This document shows, piece after piece, positions 7,501 through 16,261 of a DNA stretch of 64,000 nucleotides; the first letter of the stretch is position 1, and each line of letters starts with the position of its first letter. The stretch spans positions 7,445 to 71,444 of the forward strand of contig CAZWVB010000002.1 of NCBI GenBank assembly GCA_964637185.1, in the 5' to 3' direction. The translations under genes and the position numbers were made by a program. The notes below the pieces were generated by a model, which saw only the letters and a program-made list of their open reading frames with translations, was not told where the DNA came from and made no database searches. The stretch comes from CAZSVP01 sp964637185 (GTDB lineage: Bacteria > Patescibacteriota > Saccharimonadia > CAILAD01 > BJGX01).

Positions 7501-10030
7501 CCGTACCGTTCGCTAACGCCGTAGCCGCCCGCCCGCTTGCAGCAGAACTCTCGCCAAACGCAGCTGAATAGAAATTGTTTGCTGTCGTATTTATGCCAAA
7601 AGCGACTGAGTTATTACCGCTGCTTTGGTTAGCTCGTGCGTTATTACCATAGGCAAATGAATAGGTATTGTAAGCTATCCCAGTACCACCAGCAAACGAA
7701 GCTGTTCCACTTGCAGCAGCACTATTTGTTGAAAAAGAACCGTCGCCACTAGCAACAGAGTTATTTGCTGCAAATGAATATTGACCACTCGCTACCGAGC
7801 CATTACCACTAGCGGTGGCATAGTTGTTTGTGGCCTGAGTGTTGACACCCCAGGCAAAAGCATCTTGGGCATTGGCCAATGTACTTTGGCCAAGTGCAGT
7901 AGACCATGTCCCACTAGCAGTAGTAGCATTTCCAAAGGCGATTGATCCGGTGCCACTGGCAGTGCCAGTATAGCCCGCAAAGCCATATGCGCCGCTGGCC
8001 AGCCCAGAACCAGTTGAGAGGCTATAATCTCCACTGGCTGTGCTGGCGCCTAGTGCTGTTGACCCTCGGCCAGATGCAGTAGAGCCTTCGCCAAACACTG
8101 CTGAATAAAAGTTGTTAGCTTGGGTATTGATACCAAAAGCCACCGAATTATTACCCGATACATTGTTTGCACGAGCGTTCTGGCCAAAGGCAAACGAATA
8201 AGCATTGGCAGCTGTACCTGTTCCGCCGGCAAAAGAAGCGCCGCCGCTGGCGGTGCCCCCTGCAAAAGCCACCGCACTACCTCCATTAGCAACACCGCCA
8301 GCTACACTAAAATCATAGTTGGTATCAAAGTAGGCACGTTGGACACCATTGGTGCGAATTCTGAAATCTTGATTGTTATTAGTGCCAATATAGTCGCCTG
8401 CTCCTACTACATTCCCAGTCAGCAACCAGCCTGGAGTTGACACGGAAAAACATTGGAAATAACTTCCACCATTTTCAGAACATTGGAATGATCCAGCCCC
8501 CGAGTCGTAGTAAAAGCGACCTGTACCGGCGGGTGCCACAGCTATCCCCGTAGTACCATTTACAGTCACGGCACCAGCACCAACATTTAGAAGTGAGCTT
8601 GGCGTACTTGTCCCCACCCCGACTCGTTGATTTAACGTATCTACATCAAGTACAACAGTAGTGTCATCTGCCTGACGAACTTGAAAAGCGTCAGTAACGT
8701 TACTATCCGGGCTTACATATATTGGCCGCTGGGTAGCACCGCCAACTACTCCAATCTGATACCCACCAGCTATACCAGCACCACTAAACTGAATTGCATA
8801 CGGATCAATAATGCCGGTAACGTCTAAATCTCCATTGACACTGAGCGCCTTGCCGCCAACAGGTGCGCCGCCAATACCCACTTCACCGGCTGTATTGATA
8901 GTAAGTCGAGTGATCCCTCCTGTTTCGAGTTCTAAATTATTCCCATCGTTAGTACCAACTACCAAAGTTGCACCTGTGCTATTACCACCATCACATATTA
9001 TTGTAAGTGATCCTGGACAAGCCGAGTCAAAATTAATTGCCAGGTTGCCAGCAGCAGTCAATCGGCCTTGGGCATCGACAGTAAATGTGGCCACTTGGGT
9101 TGAGGAACCATAACTACCTGCCGTAACAGCTGTATTATCCAAATTGAGAGTAATATTGTTGGTTGCAGATGCCGTCGAACTAAGACCAACACCACCTAGT
9201 ACAGAAAGTGTATCACCTTGTGAAATTGTTTGGCTCGGTCCAATATCGGCTGCCGCGCTAAATAAATTACCTCCGGTTACTATACAGGTTGGACAGCTAA
9301 AATCAACCGTATTTATCCCTGTACTAGCCACAATCGGGCCAGTACCGGTAAGAGTAACAGCTGGCCCGGTTTGGCCATTGATAGAGGTAATATTCCCACC
9401 TCCACCACCAGCAGCTACACATGAAAAACTACTACCATTCCAAAATAATGCTTGGCCACCAACACAGGTTGGTGAATTTATGCTAATCGTACCGGTCGTA
9501 GTAATTGGTCCACCTTGTAGCCCGTTTCCAGTGTTAATTTGAGTAACTGATCCAGCTCCGGCAGGTCCCTGTGAACCTTGCGGACCCTGCGCGCCCGTTG
9601 TTCCTGGTGATCCGGCAGGCCCAGTCGGTCCCTGAGGGCCAGGTACGTTAGATGTATTGTTATTGGTGATTTGTTGATTAATTTCTTGGTTGGTAAGCTG
9701 AGTCTGGCTTATAAACTGTTGTAATTGGGGGCTCAGTTGCTCAACCGTAACACTCCCAACTGATAATTTAGCCCCACTGATGGTTCCATTTGGGATGTTA
9801 TTAATAGTAGTAAACGTACTGGTCTGGCAATTGTTCCTAATACCTAAAAAACGCATATACCAAACATCACTACATAAACCGCGCAACAATATAATCACTA
9901 TTAATAGCAAGAATGCTAGACCTATCAAAAGCCAAATCAGCCAATGCGACTTTTTGGTGATCTCGTTATATTCAGATTGGTGATTTAAATTACTCGATTG
10001 TTGCACGGTCTTCCAAAGCTTATATACCAA
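4547..10030 (-). CDS. giant membrane-anchored surface fibre (collagen-like, YadA-like beta-roll, S74 chaperone)
   Basis: 1827 residues. An N-terminal cytoplasmic stub is followed by one membrane helix (about 31-50) and a stalk-like segment. A collagen-like Gly-X-Y tract runs from about 130 to 160. Repeats of about 14 residues of the type STAWG/SVAFG...ASG occupy about 577-1515 and resemble the left-handed beta-roll heads of trimeric YadA-type adhesins. An S74 chaperone domain begins near 1585, with the SDESLK autocleavage-type motif and FTAQQVEQYLPEVV. A beta-rich C-terminal domain ends in FYWQAF. Collagen-like and S74 elements both imply a homotrimer. The listed start is TTG just after a TATACT box; a GTG at about codon 9 is an alternative. 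Likely role: adhesion to a host or surface (inference). Confidence 0.85.
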   Translation of the reverse strand: MVYKLWKTVQQSSNLNHQSEYNEITKKSHWLIWLLIGLAFLLLIVIILLRGLCSDVWYMRFLGIRNNCQTSTFTTINNIPNGTISGAKLSVGSVTVEQLSPQLQQFISQTQLTNQEINQQITNNNTSNVPGPQGPTGPAGSPGTTGAQGPQGSQGPAGAGSVTQINTGNGLQGGPITTTGTISINSPTCVGGQALFWNGSSFSCVAAGGGGGNITSINGQTGPAVTLTGTGPIVASTGINTVDFSCPTCIVTGGNLFSAAADIGPSQTISQGDTLSVLGGVGLSSTASATNNITLNLDNTAVTAGSYGSSTQVATFTVDAQGRLTAAGNLAINFDSACPGSLTIICDGGNSTGATLVVGTNDGNNLELETGGITRLTINTAGEVGIGGAPVGGKALSVNGDLDVTGIIDPYAIQFSGAGIAGGYQIGVVGGATQRPIYVSPDSNVTDAFQVRQADDTTVVLDVDTLNQRVGVGTSTPSSLLNVGAGAVTVNGTTGIAVAPAGTGRFYYDSGAGSFQCSENGGSYFQCFSVSTPGWLLTGNVVGAGDYIGTNNNQDFRIRTNGVQRAYFDTNYDFSVAGGVANGGSAVAFAGGTASGGASFAGGTGTAANAYSFAFGQNARANNVSGNNSVAFGINTQANNFYSAVFGEGSTASGRGSTALGASTASGDYSLSTGSGLASGAYGFAGYTGTASGTGSIAFGNATTASGTWSTALGQSTLANAQDAFAWGVNTQATNNYATASGNGSVASGQYSFAANNSVASGDGSFSTNSAAASGTASFAGGTGIAYNTYSFAYGNNARANQSSGNNSVAFGINTTANNFYSAAFGESSAASGRAATALANGTASGDYSLATGSGIASGAHSFAGYNSTASGTGSIAFGNTNTASANWSTALGQSTLASAQDAFAWGQSTQATNIYATASGNGSVASGNASFASNTSVASGQYAFSLNAGAASGYESFAGGEATQAAGTRSVALGYNTKAGTISGNENIAWGNTTIANGGQSTAWGINTQANGSRSTAWGNGAIAFVGTEAATAWGAGTAQNSYATGFGGSNAIGYESTAWGESSDASGMRSTTWGFDNNATNSESTAWGNANTASGDRSTAWGYQNTSAGPISTAFGQANTTTTINDTVWGVGNLTNAGAGCPFGERATAWGSSNQSLCTDSTAFGNSTIASGSRSTAFGDDTNATGAGATAFGYQTTASGSYSLAIGRQTVASADAAVSFGANTQALSADDFAWGVGTIADSSGTPFGASATAWGSGSYAHARRATAFGLGTVASGDTSTAWGQETTASAGRATTWGYLNIASGGDSTVWGRNNQAQNSADTTWGSGNIVNSSALFGEGATAWGLGNQAYYGASTAFGTGTLANNRRATAFGLNTTASGDSSLAFGSSNTASGDRSTVWGDTNVASAGFGTAFGQGNQVSGLLDTAWGSGNVTNGGLNCPFGFGATSWGAGNQSTCTDSTAFGTNTTASGNASTAWGISTIASNNYATAWGDNTEASGNESTAFGRDIIVSGSNSVGIGLNAGVGTVSQSNTMAIMGGSVGIDTLSPAFKLELTDTSTTNVTRFNGSAGTQCTVVTGTGWSCTSDESLKTNIVDMNVLGTLAKLGALQPITYQWKGDYEAWVAAGSDPLTEPSTQYGFTAQQVEQYLPEVVQTDSITGLKTINYGYLNTFMIAGLKEAQAQLAALQTRIDLSTPGLITITDDVVLNGGLTVNGTSTINGSETHNALATYNGLVHFTGTANFDGTTNVNGRLQLGGNNVGNAAVSAGNTSTHVSFSTAFSAAPNISLTPKDFVNGQYRATNVTTTGFDIELNTVQASTTSFYWQAF
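6750..8152 (-). repeat. 179-residue tandem super-repeat inside the giant fibre gene
   Basis: Copy 1 starts at 8152 (NNSVAFGIN), copy 2 at 7615 (same motif, 537 nt later), and a diverged third copy at 7075 (NENIAWGN, 540 nt later). Each copy has the same order of sub-motifs: NNFYSA.FGE, ASGDYSL, TGSIAFGN, WSTALGQSTLA, AQDAFAWG, YATASGNGSVASG. This is recent block duplication on top of the basic 14-residue repeat. The 3' limit of copy 3 is approximate. Confidence 0.7.
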
Positions 10031-10058
10031 GTATAAGCGCTATTGAGCAGTGTTACAA

Positions 10059-12404
10059 CTATTCTTGTGCTTGCCAATCAAACTTGGTGTCAGTAGTCTG
10101 AGCTGATTCCAACTCAATAGTAAATCCGCTGGCCGATTTGGACTTCAGCCAATAGCGTCCGCCGGTATCACTACTCGGGCTAACAACGATATTTGGCGTC
10201 TTCGAATACGATGTCGAGAAACTATATCCACCGGACTTCTGGCCAGCTGGAATAACAACTGTACCGCGGGTGTTGGCGTTCCCACTCACTATGCCTTTTA
10301 TTATTATATTGCCACCTATGGTAACATCGCCGCCAAACTCGACAGCTTTGCTATCGGCGAGTTGTTTGAGCGCATCCATGCTAGTACCAGTAGCTGAGTT
10401 TTTTAGTGTGTCTATTTGTTTTTGTTGCTCTTGAACTGCAGAGACCAGATAGGGGATGAGGCCATCTTTGCTCAGAGTTTTGGTGCCATCGGGCAGTTGC
10501 GATACTAGACCTGGCAATACTTTTTCAACTTCTTGTGCGATGAATCCTGCTACTGCTTGGCCATCCGGTGAAGTTTTCCAGTTGTATGTAACACCTCGAA
10601 GCTCCATGATCTTGTCCAGCCCTCCATTGATACTTAAGATGTTTTGCTTAAGTTTTTCATCCGATACACAACTAAGCGATCCGAGCCCAGTGTCTACCGT
10701 ACACGTACCTGAAGTACCAGTAAAATTGGCTGGTGTATCGTCTGAAGTGTCGACTACACTAAGCCTGTTTGTAGGACTGCCAGCGCCAATGTTGAAATTC
10801 CCATCCTTATCAACACGGCTGACTACAGTACCAGCCAATCCGCCACCAGTTTGCCATTGAGTAAGATCACCTGTTTGGCCAGTGATGCCCTGTACCACAA
10901 GAGGTTTATCAGTAGTTGCTGCGGAGTGTACAATCAGTGATGCATTTGAATCATCAACAAAACTGGTTTTTGGGTTGATAGTCAATTTGGTACCCCCTGG
11001 TGGCGCGGCTAGACAGAAAAATGTGCCCAGTACCGAGCTGGGAGTAAGATTGTTTGCACAAGCACCAATCGAGACTTTACCTTCAAAATAATTGTTACTG
11101 TTGTAGCCTTCAGATACGAGATTGGCGCTGCCGACTGATCCACTTTGCTGATACTGGATATCAATACCCACTTGGTGGCTAATGGTGTTTGGCTCATAAA
11201 GTGTTGGGAAGCCAAGAAAGGCAAGTGAAGGGTCCTGGGGATCAACTATGGTATTGCCTGAGTAATAATCTATTACGCCATTGAGTGATCCGCCGTTGTA
11301 GGTAATAGGAATAGTCGCGCTGCCAAATGCGTAGGCTATATCACCAGAGCCAAAATTGGATACTGTATTGAGTTGGGCTGCTTGCATAAATACCGTACCG
11401 CTACCAGCATGTGTTACCGCGTTCATTACTCCGCCATTGAGATAGAAGTCTTTCGAGTTGTCCTTGTCAGTCTGCAGGGCCGAATACCCACCAGCATAAA
11501 TGTTTTTATTACCACCGGCAACGGTTCTAAAACCAAGAATGCTCCCTAATATGACTGGAGCATATTGCGGATTGGCCAGCAATTCGTTGGCAGTGCCAAC
11601 AAAAATGCTTCCTGGATTTGGATTGTTTGTTGAAATCTGTTGTACGGATAGAATACGTTGGATATCGTCATTGGAGAATAATGGACCCGTATCTAGAATG
11701 GACGTATTTGGAGTAGACTGCGCCCCCACCAACAAATAATTGTCTACCTTTGCTGCACCATTGACCTCGAGACTAAGTGCTGATATCGAAGGCACACTAG
11801 TGTTGACCCCCACAAAATTGGTAGCGGTACTAACACTCAATACTGGCGCGGCCGAAGCATTCTGCACAGAAAAGGCCGATACTGAGTTGCTACTGTTGCG
11901 AAATATCTGATTGGTACCAGTGAAGGCCTGGAAGTTCTTATTGGTATAGGCGATAAATGGATCGAGCTGGCTTGGCTGCAACACACCACTAATATTGTTA
12001 GCTTGGAGGTTGGTAATGCCGCTTCCATTACCCTGCAGATTGGCTGCCGTAATCGTACCTGTGGCGGTGATATCGCCGTTTACAGCCAGCACACCCTGTT
12101 GTGCTTGAGCCAGGGGCTGATTACCTAGATTGAAGCTTACCGGCTTGTAGCGCTCAGCGGGGTTGGCAAACTGGCTTACCTGGCTACGATTGCGCCATAT
12201 CAAAATTACTGCTGTAGTAAATAGCAGCAGCAATGCAATAGCCGCAGCTATCCAAAGTGCTTGATAGAATCGATTACGCCGATGCAACTTGGCGATCTCG
12301 GCATTTTCAGCCGAAACTGCCGCGTCAGTCGATTGACCTTGCAGCTGTCCAGAAAAAGTCGCTTGTTCCAACGAAACATTTGGTGTGTTTGTTTCTCCGT
12401 CCAC
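10059..12404 (-). CDS. membrane-anchored S74-chaperone surface protein
   Basis: 781 residues. A hydrophilic cytoplasmic N-terminus of about 46 residues precedes one membrane helix (about 47-70). A long beta-rich ectodomain with tail-fibre-like phrases (NGDITATGTITAANLQGNGSGI) follows. The S74 chaperone domain is near 575-670 (CVSDEKLKQNI, GFIAQEVEKVLPGLV, YLVSAVQEQQKQI). The last 100 residues (SFSTSYSKTPNI ... FDWQAQE) match the end of the neighbouring giant fibre. The start is GTG with a GAGGAAGG Shine-Dalgarno. It has its own promoter after atpC. Probably a trimeric surface spike whose chaperone part may be autocleaved at Ser-Asp. Confidence 0.82.
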   Translation of the reverse strand: MDGETNTPNVSLEQATFSGQLQGQSTDAAVSAENAEIAKLHRRNRFYQALWIAAAIALLLLFTTAVILIWRNRSQVSQFANPAERYKPVSFNLGNQPLAQAQQGVLAVNGDITATGTITAANLQGNGSGITNLQANNISGVLQPSQLDPFIAYTNKNFQAFTGTNQIFRNSSNSVSAFSVQNASAAPVLSVSTATNFVGVNTSVPSISALSLEVNGAAKVDNYLLVGAQSTPNTSILDTGPLFSNDDIQRILSVQQISTNNPNPGSIFVGTANELLANPQYAPVILGSILGFRTVAGGNKNIYAGGYSALQTDKDNSKDFYLNGGVMNAVTHAGSGTVFMQAAQLNTVSNFGSGDIAYAFGSATIPITYNGGSLNGVIDYYSGNTIVDPQDPSLAFLGFPTLYEPNTISHQVGIDIQYQQSGSVGSANLVSEGYNSNNYFEGKVSIGACANNLTPSSVLGTFFCLAAPPGGTKLTINPKTSFVDDSNASLIVHSAATTDKPLVVQGITGQTGDLTQWQTGGGLAGTVVSRVDKDGNFNIGAGSPTNRLSVVDTSDDTPANFTGTSGTCTVDTGLGSLSCVSDEKLKQNILSINGGLDKIMELRGVTYNWKTSPDGQAVAGFIAQEVEKVLPGLVSQLPDGTKTLSKDGLIPYLVSAVQEQQKQIDTLKNSATGTSMDALKQLADSKAVEFGGDVTIGGNIIIKGIVSGNANTRGTVVIPAGQKSGGYSFSTSYSKTPNIVVSPSSDTGGRYWLKSKSASGFTIELESAQTTDTKFDWQAQE

Positions 12405-12434
12405 CCTTCCTCACTTGTGTGCTTTCTCACAACA

Positions 12435-12463
12435 ATTGTAGCTCTTATGCTTTTAGATTGCAA
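12435..12463 (-). promoter_or_regulatory. promoter of the 781-residue S74 surface gene
   Basis: Minus-strand TTGCAA (12463-12458), 17 nt spacer, TACAAT (12440-12435), about 30 bp before the GTG start. It makes the surface gene transcribable independently of the F1-like genes upstream. Confidence 0.45.
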
Positions 12464-12475
12464 TCTTATCGCTAT

Positions 12476-12730
12476 CTATACATTGGCAAACAAGGTGACT
12501 ACACCACTACGTACCCGCAATATGCCGCGCTCGAGATGAAATCGCCTCTTGCCATACGGTGTATCCAGACTGACTGGACCTTGGCTGATGATACTGACAA
12601 AGTTGGCATGTTCAGGTAATATATCAAACGTGCCCTGACTATTGGCTGCAGTCAAACTAAACGCTTCGCCTTCATAAAAAACCTCAAAAGGGGAGTAGAG
12701 TTTGACCAAAAAACGCTCAGTGCGATCCAT
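12476..12730 (-). CDS. atpC: F1-like ATPase epsilon subunit (beta-sandwich only)
   Basis: 84 residues, matching only the N-terminal beta-sandwich of the F1 epsilon subunit (FLVKLYSPFEVFYEGEAFSLTAANSQG, shown by TFDILPEHANFV and a C-terminal GILRV..GVVTLFA). The C-terminal two-helix inhibitory domain found in the usual proteins of about 130 residues is absent. It is the last F1-type gene of the cluster, 5 nt after the beta-subunit stop. In standard enzymes epsilon couples gamma to the c-ring; which membrane partner it touches here is unknown. Confidence 0.8.
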   Translation of the reverse strand: MDRTERFLVKLYSPFEVFYEGEAFSLTAANSQGTFDILPEHANFVSIISQGPVSLDTPYGKRRFHLERGILRVRSGVVTLFANV

Positions 12731-12735
12731 ATTAT

Positions 12736-14046
12736 TTACTGTATGGTTAATATTTCCTCGACTGCTGCCAAAGTCTCTTCACGTCCCACGTACTGGCCCT
12801 GTTTGCCAGTCAGCGGCTGGGTTACAAACAGTGGCTGCTGAAATAGCTCAATCAAGCGTTTGGCCTTGCTATAGGCTTGGCGATCTTGTACTGACAATTC
12901 GGCTTCACCTATGATCGTGACTATTCCCTTCAAATCTTGATACTTCTGTAGCACTTTTTGAGCCTCCATAGCCAAGAAGTAGTGCTTCTCGCCTACTATT
13001 TCCGGACTTAGCAAAGAGCTACTTGTGTTGACCAGATCTACTGCCGGCAGGATGCCTTGCTCCATAATTTCTCGGCTAAGCACAATTACACTGTCCAGTT
13101 GCTGGTATATCTCCACCACAGCTGGGTCCGATAGATCATCGGCTGGTATATATATCGACTCCACGCTCGTGATAGAACCATTTTCATTCGAGTCAAGTCC
13201 TGCTTGAAATCGAGATAGGTCTGTGAACAGACTAGGTTGATAGCCACCCTCGCTTAGTCTTTCACCACGCAGCATGGCCAGCTCATTGCCAGCCTGCAAA
13301 AATCTGTAGATATTATCAACGAAGAAAAGTACATCGGTTTTTTCTTGATCCCGAAAGTGCCTGGCTGAAGCAGCTGCTATCTGGCCAACCAACCAACGAC
13401 GAACTGCTGTCTCATCCATTTGACCCAGATACATTACTGTTGATTGCATCAACTTGGTTTCTTCAAGGGTCATGTACAGCTCATGTGCCTCTCTTATCCT
13501 CTCACCAATACCTGCAAATATCGAAACCCCTAGCTTGCGTTTGCAAACATTGTGCATCAATTCTGTGGTAAGTACTGTTTTACCAACTCCCGAGCCACCG
13601 ACTATACCAATCTTGCGACCACGTACAAATGGCGCCAAGAAATCAACCACCTTGATACCAGTCTCAAGTAAATCAGCACTAGCGCCATAACCTGATTTAC
13701 CGGTATGCCGATAGGCTTCCAGCGGAAACAGTTGTGTTTTGTTATGATCTTCTGTGGACATCAGATTGTTGTGCTGACAATCCCAGACACCACCTAAAGC
13801 AGACTTACCGCTGCAAAAACTGATTGTATTTGTCGATGCCTCGACTACTTCACCTAGACCTATCTCGTCTTGGGTTCCAAGGCTTAGACACGTCACTCGT
13901 GTTGAATGCTGCTCAACCACCATAAGTTGTGTCATGTGCGTGTTCTTGGCAGTCAATAAAGCAAACTGGCTGAGCACAGGCATATTATTACTCCATTCGA
14001 CCTCAACTAAAATATTATCGATTGCTACCACTCTGCCGGTATTCAT
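12736..14046 (-). CDS. atpD: F1-like ATPase beta subunit
   Basis: Catalytic nucleotide-binding subunit, 436 residues from the ATG at 14046. That start makes an ATGA overlap with the gamma stop and has GGAG 9 nt upstream; an ATG at 14061 would add five residues. The P-loop is GGSGVGKT, the catalytic-Glu region is FAGIGERIRE, and Walker B is VLFFVDNIYRF. The lever region that is DELSEED in typical beta subunits reads AELSVQD. The protein is shorter than the usual 460-470 residues. Catalytic residues are retained, so ATP turnover is expected, but the divergence suggests a paralogue rather than the housekeeping enzyme. Confidence 0.88.
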   Translation of the reverse strand: MNTGRVVAIDNILVEVEWSNNMPVLSQFALLTAKNTHMTQLMVVEQHSTRVTCLSLGTQDEIGLGEVVEASTNTISFCSGKSALGGVWDCQHNNLMSTEDHNKTQLFPLEAYRHTGKSGYGASADLLETGIKVVDFLAPFVRGRKIGIVGGSGVGKTVLTTELMHNVCKRKLGVSIFAGIGERIREAHELYMTLEETKLMQSTVMYLGQMDETAVRRWLVGQIAAASARHFRDQEKTDVLFFVDNIYRFLQAGNELAMLRGERLSEGGYQPSLFTDLSRFQAGLDSNENGSITSVESIYIPADDLSDPAVVEIYQQLDSVIVLSREIMEQGILPAVDLVNTSSSLLSPEIVGEKHYFLAMEAQKVLQKYQDLKGIVTIIGEAELSVQDRQAYSKAKRLIELFQQPLFVTQPLTGKQGQYVGREETLAAVEEILTIQ

Positions 14047-14876
14047 GATTGATAACTCCATTGGTAAGCCAATGATTCAACATCTCTCCGCCGGCGCAAA
14101 TAGACATTGAGCTGTCGTCTCGTTTTTTGAAGCTCAGCCTTAGCTGATTCACTAGCCCGAGACAAACTGTTGTACCTATACGCCAACTGCGAAAGAGTAG
14201 ACTCGAGCACTATTTGAGTTACAGCTATCGAGCTCATAGTGCTTTCTAAATACTCAATCACTTCTTCAAGACTTGGCTCAAAAATGTAATCACTCGCAAA
14301 CATCAGCTCGCTATCGGTACTGCTTGACTGTTTCTGCAAGCGAGCTACACTTTCATGTAATTCAAACGCCACAACTTGTTGCTCAGTGACTGATTCAAAC
14401 CTAGCAAAATATAAGGTAACAGTCTTATAGCCAGATAGGTAGTTGATGATTGGCACCACATTGACCTTGGATTCCAAGCTTGGTAGATGAAATGACTTGC
14501 TGACTTCGACGTTGCGACTTGCCAAAAGCTGAGCCCCACGAGTGCCGATAGTCACAATGTCCGTAGAACGTGTCTTAATACCTTCTAGCATAGTTTGGAT
14601 AATCTGCTCATCAAGCCCACTAGCAAAACTCAAGTCAGAACTGATTAGTACTGCCGTACTCCCCGATTTCGGAATTGTTTTTTTTGCCTTTGTGGGCACA
14701 TCGATCCTCAACTGATCATACATAGCCCACAGCTCATGAAAGAATTCCCTCGCCTGCAACACTCGGTCACGAATTTGGCGGATTTGCAGCGAGCTAATAT
14801 TCTCATAAGCCTGTACTACCTGAGAAATTGTGCTTAAATCATTGAGTTGGGTCTGTAAATCTTGCAATCTTGCCAT
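14043..14876 (-). CDS. atpG: F1-like ATPase gamma subunit
   Basis: 277 residues, the predicted central rotor shaft. The N-terminal helix (LQDLQTQLNDLSTISQVVQAYENISS) and the long C-terminal helix (LAYRYNSLSRASESAKAEL) give the gamma coiled coil. A Rossmann-like middle starts AVLISSDLSFASGLD, the counterpart of the usual STDRGLCGGLN. The C-terminus differs: it ends in a basic RRRRDVESLAYQW segment rather than the normal EI..G tail. It sits between alpha (1 nt gap) and beta (4 nt overlap). Identification rests on order plus these motifs. Confidence 0.85.
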   Translation of the reverse strand: MARLQDLQTQLNDLSTISQVVQAYENISSLQIRQIRDRVLQAREFFHELWAMYDQLRIDVPTKAKKTIPKSGSTAVLISSDLSFASGLDEQIIQTMLEGIKTRSTDIVTIGTRGAQLLASRNVEVSKSFHLPSLESKVNVVPIINYLSGYKTVTLYFARFESVTEQQVVAFELHESVARLQKQSSSTDSELMFASDYIFEPSLEEVIEYLESTMSSIAVTQIVLESTLSQLAYRYNSLSRASESAKAELQKTRRQLNVYLRRRRDVESLAYQWSYQS

Positions 14877-14877
14877 G

Positions 14878-16260
14878 TCAAATCTCCGGGTTACTCTTTA
14901 GCAAATCTTTGGCTAGTTCGCGATAATCCGATTCTTTGGTATCTGGTTTTACCACGTCACCAATTACTGCTTTGAGCCACGATACATTTAGATTATTGGG
15001 TTCCTCGCTCAAAAAAATTGTTTCAAGCATGACTCTTTGCATAGGCAAGGTATATGTGCCACCAAGGTCTTGTATGAAAAGCTCAAATAGTTTGCGACCT
15101 ACAGCAAGGTTTTTTTGTGATGCAACTGAAAGTTTGGTATTAAATCTTGAATATGTCTCCACTTCCGAATATGCTGCGAGTGATTGTAGTATGCGTTCCG
15201 ACATATTTTGATAGTAGGTGCTCTGCGCACGGCCACCAACACGACTCACTGACAAACCTATATTGAGAGCCGGCCTGATACCTTGACGCATGGTCTTAAG
15301 GTCAAACACCAATTGACCATCGGCTGTCGATATCATGTTGGTTGGGAAATACCCAGTCAAATCATCATTGGGCGTGGTAGCCACTGCAAAGGCAGTCAAA
15401 CTCTTGCCGGTCTCGGCATTGAGTCCAGCCCTTTCTAGCAAGCTTGCGTGCACATAGAATAGATCGGCTGGATAACTTTCTCGCCCTGGCTGCATACCAA
15501 GTTGTAATGCCATTTCTCGATATACCTTGGCGTGAGTTGCTAGATCATCATAGACCACCATGACATCATTTTGCTGCCAATAATGTTCAGCCAGTGCACA
15601 CCCAACAAAAGGCGCTAGGTATTGTAATACTATATTGTCTAAGGCGTCGGCCACGACAATAATACTTCGATCCATTACGCCTGCTTGGTACAAACGAAAG
15701 GCTAATTTTTCAATATCTTGCTTGCGTTTGGCAATTTCTACAAATACAGCTATTGAATTGCTATTTTTTAAATGATGTATGGCTGCTTGGCTTAGCATAC
15801 TTGATTTGCCAGCTTTGGCGTCACCAATCACAGCTATCCTCTGGCCTTTGACAACTGGGAAAAGTGAATCGATGATTGTGACACCTGTTTCTAATTGTTG
15901 ATTGACTAACCCTCGCTTATTGATTGGTAACGCCTTGCCAAACACTGATTGCAAGACCAGCTCAGAACCCTTGTCTATTGACTCTTTTTGCAACAGGTCA
16001 TAAACCTGATGGGTTTTCCCAAGTGTGTCTTTATTGATCTGCACTTGCAAGCTCCTAAACTGTGGCTTGATATGTTGGCTATCAATTCGTCCATCGGGAG
16101 TGAGCGAAAGGGCTTGAACAGTTTGTGCGCTTGCCTTGTGTACTAGAGCAGCAGCATTATCAGCCTGTATAGTCGCCTGTAAATGTATGCCTTCAATGGG
16201 CCCACTGGTCAGTATGTAGTCGTTGCTACTATTTACTGATTGCTTTGTGCTCTCCTGCAT
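14878..16260 (-). CDS. atpA: F1-like ATPase alpha subunit
   Basis: 460 residues against about 500-510 in housekeeping alpha. The P-loop is GDAKAGKSS instead of GDRQTGKT. Walker B is VMVVYDDL. YPADLFYVHASLLERAG is followed by the arginine-finger segment LSVSRVGGRAQ, both well kept. The N-terminal helix that docks the delta subunit and peripheral stalk is missing, and no delta gene is nearby. It starts 1 nt after the stop of the c-like membrane gene. It should form an alpha3-beta3 ring with the neighbouring beta, but with a different stator arrangement (inference). Confidence 0.88.
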   Translation of the reverse strand: MQESTKQSVNSSNDYILTSGPIEGIHLQATIQADNAAALVHKASAQTVQALSLTPDGRIDSQHIKPQFRSLQVQINKDTLGKTHQVYDLLQKESIDKGSELVLQSVFGKALPINKRGLVNQQLETGVTIIDSLFPVVKGQRIAVIGDAKAGKSSMLSQAAIHHLKNSNSIAVFVEIAKRKQDIEKLAFRLYQAGVMDRSIIVVADALDNIVLQYLAPFVGCALAEHYWQQNDVMVVYDDLATHAKVYREMALQLGMQPGRESYPADLFYVHASLLERAGLNAETGKSLTAFAVATTPNDDLTGYFPTNMISTADGQLVFDLKTMRQGIRPALNIGLSVSRVGGRAQSTYYQNMSERILQSLAAYSEVETYSRFNTKLSVASQKNLAVGRKLFELFIQDLGGTYTLPMQRVMLETIFLSEEPNNLNVSWLKAVIGDVVKPDTKESDYRELAKDLLKSNPEI

Positions 16261-16261
16261 A

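Noticed and set aside
5100..9100. CRISPR-like regular repeats
   Set aside because: The periodicity is 42 nt, codon-phased within one open frame, and encodes beta-roll repeats; there are no constant repeats with unique spacers.
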